From assembly GCA_024654165.1 (NCBI GenBank), contig JANLIP010000106.1:1-6939 (forward strand): a stretch of 6,939 nucleotides of DNA. The letters are read 5' to 3'. Below, one piece after another: positions 5,846 to 6,939 of the stretch (the first letter of the stretch is position 1; every line of letters begins with the position of its first letter). The DNA is from Candidatus Kaiserbacteria bacterium. Lineage in GTDB: Bacteria > Patescibacteriota > Minisyncoccia > Phycocordibacterales > UBA2100. The notes under the pieces are model-generated. The model was given only the letters and a program-made list of their open reading frames with translations, was not told the origin of the DNA and searched no databases. Position numbers and translations under genes: made by a program.

Positions 5846-5877
5846 TAATGTTTCTTTTTTGATTTAAGTCGTGTATC

Positions 5878-6255
5878 ATGTCGGGAATGAAACACCTAAA
5901 TACAGAGGAATTGAACGAATTGCGAGCGATGCTTGATGCGGAACTAGCGTCGCTTGAAGAAGAACTCGCTTCGCATGGAAAATCAGCTCCGGAGTCCGGG
6001 GATTGGCAGGGGACTACAGGCGGGCTCACAGGCGAGGAGGCCGATCCAAATGATGCGGCCGACCAAATGGAAGAATTGGCGACGAATGTACCTCTGGTAG
6101 AGGAGCTTGAAAAAAGATACAAGGAAGTAGCGAGCGCACTGCAAGATATGGATCACGGAGTTTACGGCATCTGCGAAGATTGCGAAGACTTAATCCCGAT
6201 AGATAGGCTCCGCGCAAATCCCGCCGCGCGCAAGTGCGTTTTGCATAGTAAGTAG
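5878..6255 (+). CDS. DksA/TraR-family zinc-finger transcription regulator
   Basis: DksA/TraR proteins insert a coiled-coil into the secondary channel of RNA polymerase and modulate initiation, often with ppGpp. This 125-residue protein has an acidic helical N-terminal half (8-34), a Gly/Ser linker, the tip motif DPNDAADQMEE (57-67) matching the DPxDxA tip of E. coli DksA with Asp57, Asp60 and Ala62, a second helix (72-92), then the finger: VYGICEDCEDLIPIDRLRANP (about 95-115). Cys99, Cys102 and Cys120 are present, but the fourth ligand position is His123 (KCVLH) rather than Cys. The protein ends two residues later, like other short TraR-type members. Two starts are possible, ATG 5878 and ATG 5887 (MKHLN); neither has a good Shine-Dalgarno. 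The gene begins 32 bases after the upstream stop and may be cotranscribed, though a T-rich stretch (5851-5860) lies between. Confidence 0.92.
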   Translation: MSGMKHLNTEELNELRAMLDAELASLEEELASHGKSAPESGDWQGTTGGLTGEEADPNDAADQMEELATNVPLVEELEKRYKEVASALQDMDHGVYGICEDCEDLIPIDRLRANPAARKCVLHSK

Positions 6256-6292
6256 GCAGATAGGCACTAGAAAAGCATTATCCACTTTGTTC

Positions 6293-6316
6293 GCTACTGG
6301 CTATGAGCTACTGGCT
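6293..6316. repeat. Short direct repeat GCTACTGGCT x2
   Basis: GCTACTGGCT occurs at 6293-6302 and 6307-6316, a 14-base period, in the gap after the DksA-like gene. The style (GCTA/CTAG-type words outside genes) resembles the repeat blocks near 231-266 and 348-378. Confidence 0.6.
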
Positions 6317-6320
6317 GTAA

Positions 6321-6360
6321 GTCCCGACGCATGGGTCGGGACCCCGACAAAACGTCGGGG
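6321..6360. repeat. Two tandem GC-rich hairpins built from one repeated hexamer
   Basis: GTCCCGAC (6321-6328) pairs with GTCGGGAC (6335-6342) around GCATGG, and CCCCGAC (6342-6348) pairs with GTCGGGG (6354-6360) around AAAAC; the two stems share C6342. Each arm carries CCCGAC or GTCGGG, so arms can also pair across hairpins. No T-run follows, so a classic intrinsic terminator for the DksA-like gene is doubtful, though the hairpins sit where one would be expected. Confidence 0.7.
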
Positions 6361-6369
6361 CTAGAAGCT

Positions 6370-6398
6370 TTGAAATTGTCCACTACAGCCACTATAAA
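6370..6398 (+). promoter_or_regulatory. Near-consensus sigma70-type promoter of comM
   Basis: TTGAAA (6370-6375) and TATAAA (6393-6398) each match five of six consensus positions and are separated by exactly 17 bases. Transcription would begin near 6404-6406, leaving a leader of about 23 bases with GAGGT (6412-6416) as ribosome-binding site before ATG 6428. The -35 box starts directly after the CTAGAAGCT repeat copy at 6361-6369. Confidence 0.68.
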
Positions 6399-6427
6399 CT
6401 CTAGGCCACTAGAGGTAAGCTGACCGA

Positions 6428-6939
6428 ATGGGCAATAAGCAGAAAATCGCTTCCGGGTTCGCCAGGATTTTTGGCGCACAGCCCGCGCTCCCGCGCGCGC
6501 ACGTTGTCTCTGTAGAGACAGACATCGCAAAGGGCCTGCATGCATTCACCATCGTGGGGCTTCCAGATAAATCAGTTGAGGAAGCGAAAGACAGAATGGC
6601 TTCGGCAATAAAAAACGGCGATTTTGAATCTCCGAAAAAAAGCAACAAGAAAATAGTCGTCTCGCTCGCGCCCGCCACGTTGAAGAAAGAGGGCGGGGCT
6701 TTTGATTTGCCGATGGCGCTTTGTTTTCTCCTCGCCTCGGAGCAAGTGAAATTTAATCCGGCTGGCAAGATATTCGCGGGCGAATTAGCGCTTGACGGGG
6801 AAGTGCGCGGAATCCTCGGCGCGCTTTCAATCGCAATCACCGCGCGCGACAAAAATATCAAAGAATTTTTCTTGCCGGAAGAAAATTTGGAGGAAGCATC
6901 TCTCGTGGACGGCGTTACGCTCTTCGGCGTCAGCTCGCT
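6428..6939 (+). CDS. comM: ComM/YifB family Mg-chelatase-like ATPase, 5' part (3' truncated by window)
   Basis: ComM is a hexameric AAA+ helicase that promotes branch migration when transforming DNA is integrated into the chromosome; the family is also called YifB or Mg-chelatase subunit ChlI-like. The visible 170 residues are the N-terminal ChlI-type domain, which has a Lon-protease/S5-like fold. Diagnostic stretches are ETDIAKGLHAFTIVGLPDKSVEEAKDR (30-56), VVSLAPATLKKEGGAFDLPMAL (77-98) and FAGELALDGEVRGILGAL (116-133). The Walker A and B motifs lie beyond the window edge, so ATPase competence cannot be judged. An in-frame TAA at 6416-6418 excludes a longer start; ATG 6428 has GAGGT 11 bases upstream. 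The N-terminus carries roughly 20 residues (MGNKQKIASGFARIF and following) before the family core. It has its own promoter and is probably separate from the upstream gene. Confidence 0.95.
   Translation, partial: MGNKQKIASGFARIFGAQPALPRAHVVSVETDIAKGLHAFTIVGLPDKSVEEAKDRMASAIKNGDFESPKKSNKKIVVSLAPATLKKEGGAFDLPMALCFLLASEQVKFNPAGKIFAGELALDGEVRGILGALSIAITARDKNIKEFFLPEENLEEASLVDGVTLFGVSS

Noticed and set aside
5843..5848. Recoded TGA (glycine) as in Gracilibacteria
   Set aside because: TGA at 5843 is followed immediately by in-frame TAA, and recoding would add only one residue; no conserved gene here has an internal TGA.
5827..5860. Intrinsic terminator after the membrane protein gene
   Set aside because: A T-rich run (5851-5860) is present, but the preceding pairing GAGC with GCTC is only four bases and lies inside the gene end; too weak to call.

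Overview
The window looks like chromosomal DNA from a bacterium of the Candidate Phyla Radiation, most likely Parcubacteria (Patescibacteria). This is an inference. It rests on short, tightly packed housekeeping genes of about 50% GC, weak or absent Shine-Dalgarno sequences, intergenic gaps filled with CTAG-rich repeats and perfect hairpins, a DksA-like protein whose last zinc cysteine is replaced by histidine, and lineage-type membrane proteins of unknown function. The genes use TAA, TAG and TGA as stops, so I see no sign of the recoded TGA of Gracilibacteria or Absconditabacteria.

Layout, left to right. Positions 1-218 hold the 3' end of rpsO (ribosomal protein S15). A repeat-rich gap (219-384) follows, then a NYN-domain putative RNase (385-960, +). 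A 70-base gap between convergent genes carries two perfect hairpins. Next come two minus-strand genes read right to left: a DUF475/TerC-like membrane protein (2275-1286), then a 73-residue protein with two membrane segments (1252-1031). A divergent promoter region and a strongly structured leader (2391-2457) precede pnp, polynucleotide phosphorylase (2467-4659, +). Overlapping the end of pnp by 56 bases is a gene for a single-pass membrane protein of unknown function (4604-5845, +). After 32 bases comes a DksA/TraR-family zinc-finger protein (5878-6255, +). A 172-base gap with short direct repeats, two GC-rich hairpins and a near-consensus promoter leads into the 5' part of comM (6428 to the window end).

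How the genes relate. rpsO and pnp are neighbours in many bacteria; here both are present but separated by the NYN gene and the minus-strand membrane pair. Three of the genes (S15, NYN putative RNase, PNPase) concern RNA or ribosomes, and the DksA-like protein probably acts on RNA polymerase. comM belongs to natural transformation. No tRNA, rRNA, CRISPR array, transposase or phage gene was seen. The most interesting material is in the non-coding gaps: the pnp leader stem, the paired hairpins with complementary loops at 969-1029, and the scattered CTAGAAGCT family.
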